64,000 nt of DNA from Whitmania pigra (taxonomy: Eukaryota > Annelida > Clitellata > Hirudinida > Haemopidae), in NCBI GenBank assembly GCA_021613335.1, contig JAJTWR010000479.1, forward strand, positions 310,001-374,000. The letters are read 5' to 3'. This document shows, in pieces, positions 1-8,658 of this stretch. Under the pieces are notes generated by a model. The model did not search any database. It had not been told where the DNA came from and saw nothing but the letters and a program-made list of their open reading frames with translations. The translations under genes and the position numbers were made by a program. Numbering within the stretch: position 1 is the stretch's first letter; each line of letters opens with the position of its first letter.

Positions 1-229
1 CATCGATTTCGGTATCAACAATGGTAAAAGTTATCTTTCTGATTTTAGAAATCAATACCCTGGTTTTGCCCTTTACGGTTTTGTCTTGGTTAAAATAAGA
101 ACCAACCCGATTACGTAAATCTTTTGCCTTGCCAATGTATATAAGCGTTCCATTGGCGTCAAAATATTGATACACGCCCGGTTTATGCGGAATATCTGCC
201 AGCGCTTTTTTGTAATCGAAGCTGTTCAT
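1..229 (-). CDS. uvrC: Excinuclease ABC subunit C (UvrC), N-terminal part, cut by window edge
   Basis: The first 76 or so codons of UvrC, the endonuclease subunit that makes both incisions in nucleotide excision repair after UvrA/UvrB mark the lesion. The visible part is the GIY-YIG nuclease domain that makes the 3' cut: it contains GVYQYF, then LIYIGKAKDLRNRVGSYF, which supplies the second half of the GIY-YIG signature and the conserved Arg of the catalytic core. The gene starts at an ATG (complement of 227-229) and runs off the left edge, so the UvrB-binding, RNase H-like and HhH domains are not visible. A perfect -7 promoter box lies only 8 bases upstream of the ATG, so the transcript may have almost no leader. 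Family call is secure; the rest of the gene is not seen. Confidence 0.93.
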   Translation of the reverse strand, partial: MNSFDYKKALADIPHKPGVYQYFDANGTLIYIGKAKDLRNRVGSYFNQDKTVKGKTRVLISKIRKITFTIVDTEID

Positions 230-237
230 AAATGATG

Positions 238-245
238 CAAATTTA
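238..245 (-). promoter_or_regulatory. Candidate -7 promoter element for uvrC
   Basis: Read on the minus strand this is TAAATTTG, a perfect match to the Bacteroidota -7 consensus TANNTTTG. It ends 8 bases before the uvrC ATG. No clear -33 TTTG is seen at the expected 19-21 base spacing, so support comes from one box only. Confidence 0.35.
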
Positions 246-278
246 CTTAAACAGAACCTTAAGGGGCGTTATGTTTGC

Positions 279-2525
279 TTATAAATCCGGTTTTTTGCTT
301 GGTTGTGCTGTTTGTAGAGAATCTGCTTGTTGGTATTTGCTGCAATCGTACACAATGGAAACGCCATTTTTGGGCGGTTCAAAATCAGCTTTTGAAATTT
401 TGATTTTTGGGTTTGCGTAAACGCGTTTGATAAAGCCGGCGTAGATAGGAAGAGCAGAATTTGCTCCTTCGCCATAATTGGTGCTTGTAAAATGGAATGC
501 GCGATCTTCGCAACCGGTCCAAACTCCGGCAACCAAATCTGGTGTAATAGCCATAAACCAACCGTCAGAATTGTTTTGAGTGGTGCCAGTTTTTCCGCCA
601 ACGGGGGTTTTAATGCCGTATTTATAGCTTAAACGGGAGCCCGTGCCGCCGGTAACAACGCCCCGTAGCATTCGGGTCATTATATAAGCTACTTCTTCAT
701 TCATAACCACTTTTACAATGGGTTTACTGTCATAAAGTATCACCCCGTTTTTATCTTCTATCCGTTTAATAAAAGTGGGTTGTATCCACGCGCCTTTGTT
801 GGCAAACACAGAATAAGCGCCGCACATATCGTAAATAGACGCATCAAAGGTGCCTAAACAAATGGATGGCACAACCGGAACGGGCGTAGTAATTCCCATT
901 TTTTTGATTTGGTTTGCAACCGAAAGAGGGCCAACTTGTTTCATTAAATAGGCGGCAATGTAGTTTTGAGAATAGGCCAGCGCTTTTTGCAGGGTGATTG
1001 ATCCGGGTAAAGGCGTTCCTGAGTTTCGCGGAGTCCAATCAGGGCTGCCCGGATAGGATATGGTTACAGGTTCGTTTGCTACCGTTAAACAAGGAGAATA
1101 ACCATTTTGTATTGCCACCGCATAGGTAAAGGGTTTTGCCGTAGAGCCTACTTGACGGGTCCCGGTTTTTACCTGATCATATTTGAAATGCTCGAAATTG
1201 ATACCGCCTACCCATACTTTTATAAAACCTGTTTTTGGATCCATAGCCATCATTGCATTACGAAGCAGCATTTTATAATACTTTACAGAGTCAACAGGTT
1301 TCATTAAGGTATCCAAATTTCCTTTCCAGGTAAAGATGGTTAGTTTGGTTTTTGTATTAAAATCGGTCGCGATTTCATCTTCCGATTTGCCTTCCAGTTT
1401 AAGAGCTTTATATCTTTCCGATCGTTTTATACCTTGATCAATTTGCATTTCCGCCCCTTTAAAAGGATTTCTGCCTTTCCAGCTGTTGTTAAATTGTATT
1501 TGTAATTGACGCATATATTCTTTCTGGGCTTCTTCTGCATCCGCCTGCATATCATAATTTATGGTGGTATGTATTTTCAGGCCGTCGCGATCTAAATCAT
1601 ACGGGGTAACTCCATCAGGTTTTAATATCGAACGTTCATCTAATATCTTTTTTACTTCGGTTTTTAACGCTGCCCTAAAATAAGGAGCTATTCCTTCGTA
1701 ATTTGTAGCCGGATTGAAATGAAGATCTAACGATTGTGTTTTGTATTGGTCAAATTGCTGTTTGTTGAGAAATTCGGCCTTAACCATTAGCGCCATTACC
1801 GTATTTCTACGTTCTAAAGAGCGGGCAGGGTTTTTGGTGGGAGAGTATCTTGTGATGCCTCTTTGCAGACCTATCAAAACTGCCGCCTGAGGCACGGTGA
1901 GTTTATCGGGCGTAGTGTTATAATAAATTCTGGCTGCCGATTTTATACCGTAAGCCTGATTTCCAAAGTCTACCGTGTTAAGATACATGGTAATAATTTC
2001 TTCTTTGGTGTAGTTTCGTTCCAGTTTTACGGCAATAACCCATTCCTGAAATTTTTGAATAAGCCGTTTCCAAGAATTTTTCTGTCTTCCTTCTTGGGAA
2101 AAAAGATTTAAGGCTAATTGTTGGGTAATGGTACTGCCGCCTTGCTTTTTACCTATAATGGCATAGAGAAATATGGTGAAGGTTCTTTTAAAATCGATGC
2201 CTGAGTGAGACATAAAACGAATATCTTCTGTTGCAATTAAGGCGTTAATTACATTGGGCGATATTTCTTTATAAGTTACGTTAGACCTGTTTTTTACAAA
2301 ATAGGTCCCGATTACTTTTCCATCATCGGCTAAAATTTCGGTGGCTTCGTTACTTTTTGGATGCTCAATTATCTTAAAAGAAGGAATGGTTCCGAAAATG
2401 CCGAAACTAATCATCCATATAAAAACGGCAAATAAAAACAATCCTCCAAAAAGGATTTTCCAAATTATCAAGTTGTATCTTTTTAAGCGTTCTGGCGACA
2501 GGGAATTATTTGTTTTGCGGTTCAT
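279..2525 (-). CDS. mrcA: Class A penicillin-binding protein (PBP1A-like transglycosylase/transpeptidase)
   Basis: A bifunctional peptidoglycan synthase of 748 residues that polymerises lipid II and cross-links the stem peptides. It has a short cytoplasmic tail, one membrane anchor (about 19-41), a family 51 glycosyltransferase domain and a C-terminal penicillin-binding domain. Glycosyltransferase motifs seen are EDIRF with the catalytic Glu at about residue 100, GGSTITQQL (129-137) and the RNYTKEEIITMYLN stretch. The transpeptidase triad is complete: STAK (about 461-464, nucleophile Ser), SQN (about 519-521) and KTG (about 645-647). Length is typical. Its ATG overlaps the stop of the upstream PorW-like gene by 20 bases, which implies co-transcription and probably coupled translation. 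It is the last gene before uvrC. The family call is secure; 'mrcA' is used in the broad PBP1A sense. Confidence 0.93.
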   Translation of the reverse strand: MNRKTNNSLSPERLKRYNLIIWKILFGGLFLFAVFIWMISFGIFGTIPSFKIIEHPKSNEATEILADDGKVIGTYFVKNRSNVTYKEISPNVINALIATEDIRFMSHSGIDFKRTFTIFLYAIIGKKQGGSTITQQLALNLFSQEGRQKNSWKRLIQKFQEWVIAVKLERNYTKEEIITMYLNTVDFGNQAYGIKSAARIYYNTTPDKLTVPQAAVLIGLQRGITRYSPTKNPARSLERRNTVMALMVKAEFLNKQQFDQYKTQSLDLHFNPATNYEGIAPYFRAALKTEVKKILDERSILKPDGVTPYDLDRDGLKIHTTINYDMQADAEEAQKEYMRQLQIQFNNSWKGRNPFKGAEMQIDQGIKRSERYKALKLEGKSEDEIATDFNTKTKLTIFTWKGNLDTLMKPVDSVKYYKMLLRNAMMAMDPKTGFIKVWVGGINFEHFKYDQVKTGTRQVGSTAKPFTYAVAIQNGYSPCLTVANEPVTISYPGSPDWTPRNSGTPLPGSITLQKALAYSQNYIAAYLMKQVGPLSVANQIKKMGITTPVPVVPSICLGTFDASIYDMCGAYSVFANKGAWIQPTFIKRIEDKNGVILYDSKPIVKVVMNEEVAYIMTRMLRGVVTGGTGSRLSYKYGIKTPVGGKTGTTQNNSDGWFMAITPDLVAGVWTGCEDRAFHFTSTNYGEGANSALPIYAGFIKRVYANPKIKISKADFEPPKNGVSIVYDCSKYQQADSLQTAQPSKKPDL

Positions 2526-5283
2526 TTGCTCGGATAAAATTTTGATACCTGACTATGGTTTCTCGATCTTTTAATTTATCTAAATTCTCGGCAGAGATAA
2601 CAAAGGTACTATAATTTGCAGCCGGAATTTTCATAATTTTACCTATTTGTTTGTTTAGTTCAATCTCGTAATTCTTTGCATTGCCATAACTGTCAAAATC
2701 TCCGACGTATATGATTTGATCTTCGTTAAATTCTTTAAGGTAATGACGTAAATTGCTCCCGGCATATAAGCTGCGGTTAAATTGGCCAATGCCGAAACGA
2801 GAAGGACTAAGACTGTATTCTGTGGTATTAACCCAAGTTATAACGTAATAAGTTTTTGAAAGAGCCGTTGAAAAAAGACCATCCTGCTTTATCGGCGCAG
2901 CGGTTTTGCTTTTTTCGGCAGCGGCAGAAGAATTAAACGGGTTATCGTCAGGATTAAGGGCTTGCTGATTTTGCGATACGTTTATTACCGGGCCGGGCGC
3001 AGTACTGCTCGCGTTTTTTTGCAGGTTGTCCGGAATAAAGTATAATTCATTAGGGTCGAATTCTATAAGAGCGACGGGCCTTTTCTTAAACGCGTTAAAA
3101 TGATTAATAATATAAGCAAGATGTTCGTTTATTAAAGGTTTAATTAACTTATCAGTTGGGTATTTGATAAGAAATTGTTTAAACAAATTGATTAAGCTGT
3201 CTGCCGGATATAAATGGCCAATGCTGATTATTTTTAGATAATCGTACTGCGGCTCCAAATCGCTGCCGGGAAAACGAAGCATAATTTCATCTGCTTTAGT
3301 AATTACCTGCGAAAATCGTTTGTTTGCATACAAATCATACAAGACAATGTAATCTTTCTGCAATTCGGCTTCAAGAGCACTTTGTTTTAACGAAAATGAG
3401 GGGTTTAAAATAGAGCGGGCATAATTTGACAAGGGAAATTTTGTGAGTACCAGATTTTTATACAGTTCTGATTTTTTGTTATCAATACCCTGATAATTTA
3501 AATAAAGACTGTAATAAATGATATCTGTATTATTGTTTGACGGGAACCTTTTCAGCAGCAGCTCGTAAACTTTTATTGCCTCTTGCTTATCCTTTAACTC
3601 CTGCTGGTAAAACATCGCAATTTGGGTATAAGCATCAATAATTTTTTGGTTTGATTTTTCTACCTGCTCGTTTGAAACAGGTATAGAATCTAAATAATTA
3701 TCAACATTAAATTTTTCATTTTTTGGAGAAGGCGATATTTCATCCGGGTTTGAAGGCATCAATGTAATATTATTTGCGGCATTTTGTGCCTGTTTAATAT
3801 TTTGAGCCGATGATTTTACGCTTTGTCGCCAATTATCTGCTAAAGTTCGGTTTCCCCATCGCATATTAAACTCGTTATAACCTTTGGCAAGGGCCACGCT
3901 GTTCCCAAAATAGAATGCGCTGTTGCCGACCGATTGGTTATTAGGCAGGTCTTTAAAATTTTCTTTTGAAGAATTTATATCAGAGGTATTATTTGTTGTT
4001 TGATCCTTTAGAAAATAATCTTCAAGAGCGGTTTTTCTTTTGTTATCGGGTAATTTGGCAATAAATTGGAGCATATCTTGCAGCTTAACGATTTCGTAGC
4101 GCTCTTTTAGATAATTTAGATTATCGCTTTTTCTTTTAATGGTTTCGTAATTGGGATAGGTAACCGGCAGCAATGCCATAGCGCTATCGTAATATAGCTT
4201 GGCGGTTATATAATCGCTAAGGTCATTGAAGTTGATAGCAGCAATTTTTAAATACGATAGCGCTTTTTGGATTTGGTTAGAGACGCTTTTTTGGCCGGAT
4301 AGTTTATAAAACGTTATGGCTTTTGTAAGGTTGGCGTCTGCGTAAAAATCTTCAGCAACCTGGTAGTAAATCTTGTCAATAAAATCGGCATTTTTATCAT
4401 CTTTAACCAAAGAAAGCAATTCTTTTCGTCTATCTGTTTTGCCGTCTTTTAATAAACCTTTGATTCGGATGATGCTTAACTTGGCATTAAAATACATTTC
4501 AAAAGGAGCGTTGCTTCGTTGCACCTTTTTGTAGTGGGTAAGGCTGTTGGGGTAAGTCTTTAAATACTCGTTAAGCTGGCCTAAAATATAATTCCATCTG
4601 ATGCGATAATATTGTTCTTTATTTTCTTTTTGCGCCTTTTGCAGATAGTTGACAGCCTCTTTGTAGTTTTGTTTATAAATATTCATTTGAGCAATGGTAG
4701 CAAAGGCTTCTGCTTTAAATTTTTTAGTACGCGGCAAAGCGGCTTTAATCGAGTCTGTCAGGCTGTTTGCTTTTTGATCTTCTTTCAGCTGTATTAAACT
4801 GCGTACTTTCCAATTCAAAGCATTTAAGTAAGCATTTTTGTCTTTTCTGTAAGCTTTTGCTACGTAATCAAAATACTCGTAAGCATTATAATAGCTACCC
4901 TCGTAAAAGTAAGACTTTCCTAAAAGGATGTAGGCTTCATCTAAATAATTTGAAAAATTTTTTTCAGCGATAATGGTTCTTGCTTTTTGGTTAATCTCAG
5001 TTAATTCTTTGCTTGTCGGATTACCGCCTGTTTCAAAGTTTATAAACGGAGCATAATATACCGGCAAAATATTTTCATAATCATTTTTTACAGATTGGAA
5101 GGCGTTATCTTCAAAAGTTTCCAGCAAAACCTTAGAATTGTAAATAAGATTATACCTTGCAGATAAGTTTTGAAGGGTTCTATTAGCGACAGTATTCTTC
5201 TGATTTGAGCATGCCGAAATAACGGAGACAACGGCTGCCGATATAACCATAATTGGAAAAAAAAATAATTTTACGCTTCTCAA
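2506..5283 (-). CDS. porW: PorW/SprE-like TPR lipoprotein of the type IX secretion/gliding machinery
   Basis: A large outer-membrane-associated lipoprotein built of helical tetratricopeptide-like repeats, resembling PorW/SprE, which links the type IX secretion core complex to the translocon in gliding or secreting Bacteroidota. I start it at a TTG (complement of 5281-5283). This gives a clean lipoprotein signal peptide with early Arg and Lys, a hydrophobic core and lipobox ISAC. The ATG at 5325 would add 14 residues lacking positive charge and would lie upstream of the predicted transcription start. Repeated helical pairs with Tyr/Leu/Ala spacing run through most of the protein, and a low-complexity Asn/Pro-rich linker lies near residues 790-830. 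The C-terminal 100 residues form a separate compact domain. The gene overlaps the following PBP by 20 bases. The family assignment rests on the N-terminal motif after the lipid Cys and overall architecture, so it is good but not certain. Confidence 0.72.
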   Translation of the reverse strand: MRSVKLFFFPIMVISAAVVSVISACSNQKNTVANRTLQNLSARYNLIYNSKVLLETFEDNAFQSVKNDYENILPVYYAPFINFETGGNPTSKELTEINQKARTIIAEKNFSNYLDEAYILLGKSYFYEGSYYNAYEYFDYVAKAYRKDKNAYLNALNWKVRSLIQLKEDQKANSLTDSIKAALPRTKKFKAEAFATIAQMNIYKQNYKEAVNYLQKAQKENKEQYYRIRWNYILGQLNEYLKTYPNSLTHYKKVQRSNAPFEMYFNAKLSIIRIKGLLKDGKTDRRKELLSLVKDDKNADFIDKIYYQVAEDFYADANLTKAITFYKLSGQKSVSNQIQKALSYLKIAAINFNDLSDYITAKLYYDSAMALLPVTYPNYETIKRKSDNLNYLKERYEIVKLQDMLQFIAKLPDNKRKTALEDYFLKDQTTNNTSDINSSKENFKDLPNNQSVGNSAFYFGNSVALAKGYNEFNMRWGNRTLADNWRQSVKSSAQNIKQAQNAANNITLMPSNPDEISPSPKNEKFNVDNYLDSIPVSNEQVEKSNQKIIDAYTQIAMFYQQELKDKQEAIKVYELLLKRFPSNNNTDIIYYSLYLNYQGIDNKKSELYKNLVLTKFPLSNYARSILNPSFSLKQSALEAELQKDYIVLYDLYANKRFSQVITKADEIMLRFPGSDLEPQYDYLKIISIGHLYPADSLINLFKQFLIKYPTDKLIKPLINEHLAYIINHFNAFKKRPVALIEFDPNELYFIPDNLQKNASSTAPGPVINVSQNQQALNPDDNPFNSSAAAEKSKTAAPIKQDGLFSTALSKTYYVITWVNTTEYSLSPSRFGIGQFNRSLYAGSNLRHYLKEFNEDQIIYVGDFDSYGNAKNYEIELNKQIGKIMKIPAANYSTFVISAENLDKLKDRETIVRYQNFIRANEPQNK

Positions 5284-5322
5284 AAATTGAAATTGTATAT
5301 TTAAGGTATAAAAAAATATGTT

Positions 5323-5330
5323 CAAAAATA
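5323..5330 (-). promoter_or_regulatory. Candidate -7 element for the PorW-PBP operon
   Basis: On the minus strand this reads TATTTTTG, a perfect TANNTTTG box. The transcript would begin near 5316, inside the first codons of the longer ATG reading at 5325, which supports the TTG start at 5283. The -33 region at the right spacing is only TTTT. Confidence 0.4.
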
Positions 5331-5377
5331 TTCATCTGATTTATATTATAAAAACGAATTATTTTTTTACTTAATAT

Positions 5378-5599
5378 ATGGGTTTTAATAATAACCGTCT
5401 TAAAAAATTCGGCATTTATGCCAAATATACAGGTTTGGCGTTTCAAATGTTGGTAATTATAGGCTTGTTTTGTTTTATTGGCTATAAAATAGATGAACAC
5501 AGGCAAAGTGATAAGCTTCTGTTTACAGCTATTTTTGGATTAATTAGCGTAATAGGGTCGATTTGTAATATTTTAACTACGATTATTAAAAATAAATAA
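5378..5599 (+). CDS. AtpZ/AtpI-family small membrane protein
   Basis: A 73-residue protein with two predicted membrane helices (about 18-37 and 46-68) joined by a short polar loop containing a Lys-Asp pair. Length, topology and position as the first gene of the F-type ATP synthase cluster match the AtpZ/AtpI group, which assists c-ring assembly or moves Mg2+/Ca2+ for the ATPase. It starts with ATG in the divergent gap to the PorW operon. Only a weak promoter-like box (TATATTTA at 5296-5303) is seen upstream. A second small membrane gene follows 24 bases later. Family call is good; the exact function of this group is known only in a few species. Confidence 0.75.
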   Translation: MGFNNNRLKKFGIYAKYTGLAFQMLVIIGLFCFIGYKIDEHRQSDKLLFTAIFGLISVIGSICNILTTIIKNK

Positions 5600-5623
5600 G
5601 AACCATCCTTAACTTTGGCGACC

Positions 5624-6007
5624 ATGAGGCTGGTCCGTTTTATGTTTTTTTATTTTATATTTCTGCTAATGGTTGGCGGAGTGATATTTTGGTTTGAACG
5701 GCAATGGCCTGTTATTATCTCGAAAAATGTTTGGACAGGTTTTTGGTTTCTTGCCGTCATTACTTTGATGGTTTCTTGGACCTCTCATATTGGTTTTAAA
5801 ATGAAAGCTGAATACAGCGCTATGGTGCTTCTTTGTTCCATTATCATCAGGTTTTTATTTGCGGTGGTTTTTGTGGCGATTTATACGGTTAAAGTTGCTC
5901 AGGGAGACATTGTTTTTATGCTTAATTTTTTTTCGTTGTATTTATTATTTGGCGTCTTTGAAATATACGACGCGTTGCGTAACTTGCGCCACCAAAATAA
6001 AAAGTAA
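5624..6007 (+). CDS. Small four-helix membrane protein in the ATP synthase operon (AtpI-like)
   Basis: About 127 residues, almost wholly hydrophobic, with four predicted membrane spans (about 7-24, 37-54, 68-89, 98-118) and a basic C-terminus. I use the ATG at 5624 instead of the in-frame TTG at 5615. Its place between the AtpZ-like gene and atpB, its four-span layout and its size resemble the ATP synthase I (AtpI) assembly factor, but I see no diagnostic residue motif. A role in insertion or assembly of the c-ring is inferred from context only. The gene is separated from atpB by 14 bases and is certainly in the same transcript. Confidence 0.6.
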   Translation: MRLVRFMFFYFIFLLMVGGVIFWFERQWPVIISKNVWTGFWFLAVITLMVSWTSHIGFKMKAEYSAMVLLCSIIIRFLFAVVFVAIYTVKVAQGDIVFMLNFFSLYLLFGVFEIYDALRNLRHQNKK

Positions 6008-6021
6008 AAATCTGCGAATAA

Positions 6022-7140
6022 ATGATTCATAGCCCCGTTTTTAGTTTCAAGTTTAACAGGTTAATTTTAGTTTTTACGCTTTTAACTGCGTTTTTATCCA
6101 TCAAAGTTGATACTTTCGCTCAAGCTGCTGATAGGGTAGTAGCTGAAACTACCCGAGCAACTTTTGGCGGGAAAGATACCAAAGCCGGGCATAACGATGA
6201 AAAATTTGAGCCAACCAAAGTTATTATGGAACATGTTTCCGACTCGCACATGTGGCATTTGTGGGGGCATACTTCGTTACCTCTTCCCGTAATTTTATTT
6301 GCCAACGGCAAGTGGGAGTTTTTTTCTTCCGCTAACTTTCATCATGGCGAACATGATTATGCAGGCAGGTATAATACTTATCGTTTGAAAGAAGGCAAAA
6401 TTAAAGTGGTTGGCGCAAATGGCGAAATTAACGAGGCTGCGAGCGCCGCTCTTTTGGATTTTTCCATCACTAAAAACGTAGCGGCTATGTTTTTGGCAAT
6501 TTTGGTTATTTTAACCGTATTTATTTCGATTGCCGGTAGTTACAAAAAACGTGTTGGCAAGGCGCCTAAAGGTTTGCAATCTTTAATAGAACCAATTATT
6601 GTTTTTGTAAGAGACGATATTGCCAAGCAATACATTGGTTATAAATATAACAGGTTTATGCCTTATTTATTAACTGTATTTTTCTTTATATGGTTTAATA
6701 ATTTATTGGGTTTGGTTCCGTTTTTTCCCGGGGGCGCTAATGTAACCGGTAATATTTCATTAACGTTTGTAATGGCTTTGGGTACTTTAATTATCGTAAA
6801 CATTAATGGTAATAAGTACTACTGGAAACACATTTTTTTTAATCCTGATGTGCCTTGGTGGTTATACCCGATTATGATTCCTGTTGAGTTAATAGGAATT
6901 ATTTCTAAGCCCTTCTCTTTAATGATTCGTTTGTTTGCCAACATTACGGCCGGTCATATTATCATATTAAGTTTAATTTCGTTGATCTTTATTTTTAAAA
7001 CCTTAGCGATTGCTCCGGTTTCTATCGCTTTTGTTTTATTTATGAATATATTGGAGTTATTTGTAGCGTTTTTACAGGCCTTTATTTTTACATTACTTAC
7101 CGCCTTATTTATTGGTATGGCAGTAGAAGAACATCATTAA
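6022..7140 (+). CDS. atpB: F0F1 ATP synthase subunit a
   Basis: The stator half-channel subunit through which protons reach and leave the c-ring. At 372 residues it is longer than the E. coli protein (271), mainly because of an N-terminal extension: a signal-peptide-like segment (about 13-33, ending near TFAQA) followed by about 120 residues of periplasmic sequence rich in His, as usual in Bacteroidota. The C-terminal two thirds hold at least five membrane spans. The essential Arg lies in MIRLFANITAGH near residue 302. The conserved Asn-rich NNLLGLVPF segment is also present. The gene ends EEHH. atpE follows after 36 bases. Confidence 0.95.
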   Translation: MIHSPVFSFKFNRLILVFTLLTAFLSIKVDTFAQAADRVVAETTRATFGGKDTKAGHNDEKFEPTKVIMEHVSDSHMWHLWGHTSLPLPVILFANGKWEFFSSANFHHGEHDYAGRYNTYRLKEGKIKVVGANGEINEAASAALLDFSITKNVAAMFLAILVILTVFISIAGSYKKRVGKAPKGLQSLIEPIIVFVRDDIAKQYIGYKYNRFMPYLLTVFFFIWFNNLLGLVPFFPGGANVTGNISLTFVMALGTLIIVNINGNKYYWKHIFFNPDVPWWLYPIMIPVELIGIISKPFSLMIRLFANITAGHIIILSLISLIFIFKTLAIAPVSIAFVLFMNILELFVAFLQAFIFTLLTALFIGMAVEEHH

Positions 7141-7170
7141 TTAAAATTTTTTAATATTAATATAAATTAA

Positions 7171-7392
<222 letters not shown>

Positions 7393-7408
7393 TTCAATGC
7401 TACAAAAC

Positions 7409-7445
7409 AGGTTGAGTATTTAACGGTTGGTTATTTACTCAACCT
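7409..7445 (+). promoter_or_regulatory. Hairpin between atpE and atpF
   Basis: A perfect 10-bp stem, AGGTTGAGTA (7409-7418) with TACTCAACCT (7436-7445), encloses a 17-nt loop. No T-tract follows, so it is unlikely to be an efficient intrinsic terminator. It is more likely a 3'-end stabiliser, processing site or partial attenuator for the atpBE part of the transcript. Function is inferred. Confidence 0.6.
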
Positions 7446-7483
7446 TATTAAATAAAAAATTAAGAGTAAAAAACGGATAAATT

Positions 7484-7978
7484 ATGGAATTAGTAAATCC
7501 AAACATCGGATTGATTTTTTGGACGACAATTGCCTTTGTGAGCTTGTTAATTTTGCTTAAAAAATTTGCGTGGAAACCCATTTTAACGGCAATAAAAGAG
7601 CGCGAACAGTCTATAGACGAAGCTTTAAACAAAGCTGATTTAGCTAGGCAAGAAGTGGCTCGTTTAACCTCTCAAAACGAAGAATTTTTAAAACAAGCAA
7701 GAGCAGAGCGCGATTACATTCTTAAAGAAGCTAAAGAATTAAAAGATCGTATGATTAGCGAAGCCAAACAGACTGCCAGTAAAGAAGGTATAAAGTTGAT
7801 CGAGAAAGCGCGTTTGGAGATAGAAAATCAAAAGAAAGCGGCTTTGGCAGAGCTAAAAGAACAGGTTTCGGCTTTATCGTTAGATATTGCCGAGCGGGTA
7901 CTTAAAAATGAATTAAAAGATAAAGCCAAACAGCATGATTTGGTAAACGCTTTACTGAAAGAGGTTAAACTAAATTAG
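7484..7978 (+). CDS. atpF: F0F1 ATP synthase subunit b
   Basis: Peripheral stalk subunit of 164 residues. One N-terminal membrane span (about 8-27, after MELVNPNIG) is followed by a long charged helix of Lys/Glu/Ala/Arg typical of the b-subunit dimer, and a C-terminal segment (about 120-164) that binds delta. Length is normal (E. coli 156). It lies between the atpE hairpin and atpH in the conserved order a-c-b-delta-alpha-gamma. Confidence 0.94.
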   Translation: MELVNPNIGLIFWTTIAFVSLLILLKKFAWKPILTAIKEREQSIDEALNKADLARQEVARLTSQNEEFLKQARAERDYILKEAKELKDRMISEAKQTASKEGIKLIEKARLEIENQKKAALAELKEQVSALSLDIAERVLKNELKDKAKQHDLVNALLKEVKLN

Positions 7979-8043
7979 AATTGAACATGATATATTGATA
8001 AAATAATCTCTGTATCGGATAAATTATGCAATATTAAGAAAAT

Positions 8044-8604
8044 ATGTCAGGAAGTAAAGCAGCAGGCAGATATGCAAAAGCGTTGATTGATTTGTCTGGA
8101 GAGCAAAATGTTTTAGAAGCAGTTAAAAACGATATGTTAGCTTTTGGGGCTATGATAAAAGCACAAGGCGAATTAGATGCCGTTTTAAAAAATCCGGTCG
8201 TTTTTTTAGAAAAAAAAACAGGCATACTAGAAGATTTGTATAAAGACAAGGTAAATTCCATTACGCTATCTTTTTTTAAATTGTTGGTAAACAAAGGCCG
8301 CGCAGCATTGCTAGGCGATATTGCCGGTCAATTTATTGAGCAATACAACCAATTAAACGGAATTGTTAAAGCCGATGTTATCGTTGCAAGCCCTTTATCT
8401 GATACCGGTAAAAACGAAGTGATTGCTTTAATAAAAAGAGAACTTAAAGCTAAGCAGGTTGAGTTGACAGAAAAAGTTGATGAAAAGTTGATTGGAGGCC
8501 TAATACTTAAAGTTGGCGATAAGCAATTTGACGGAAGTATTATCGGTTGTTTAAGCAGATTAAGAAAAGAATTGATTGGAGCGGCGGCTAAAAAAAGCAT
8601 ATAA
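8044..8604 (+). CDS. atpH: F0F1 ATP synthase subunit delta
   Basis: The 186-residue OSCP/delta subunit that ties the b-dimer to the top of the alpha3beta3 head. The N-terminal six-helix domain begins with the typical AAGRYAKALIDLS (7-19), and the C-terminal region contains the conserved EKVDEKLIGGLILKVGD with its Gly-Gly pair. The spacing to atpF is 65 bases and to atpA 54 bases, both AT-rich and without visible structure. It starts at ATG. Family call is secure. Confidence 0.94.
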   Translation: MSGSKAAGRYAKALIDLSGEQNVLEAVKNDMLAFGAMIKAQGELDAVLKNPVVFLEKKTGILEDLYKDKVNSITLSFFKLLVNKGRAALLGDIAGQFIEQYNQLNGIVKADVIVASPLSDTGKNEVIALIKRELKAKQVELTEKVDEKLIGGLILKVGDKQFDGSIIGCLSRLRKELIGAAAKKSI

Positions 8605-8658
8605 TAATTAAAATCAAGTAAAAACTACGTATAATAAAAAGAAATTAAAAATAAAATT

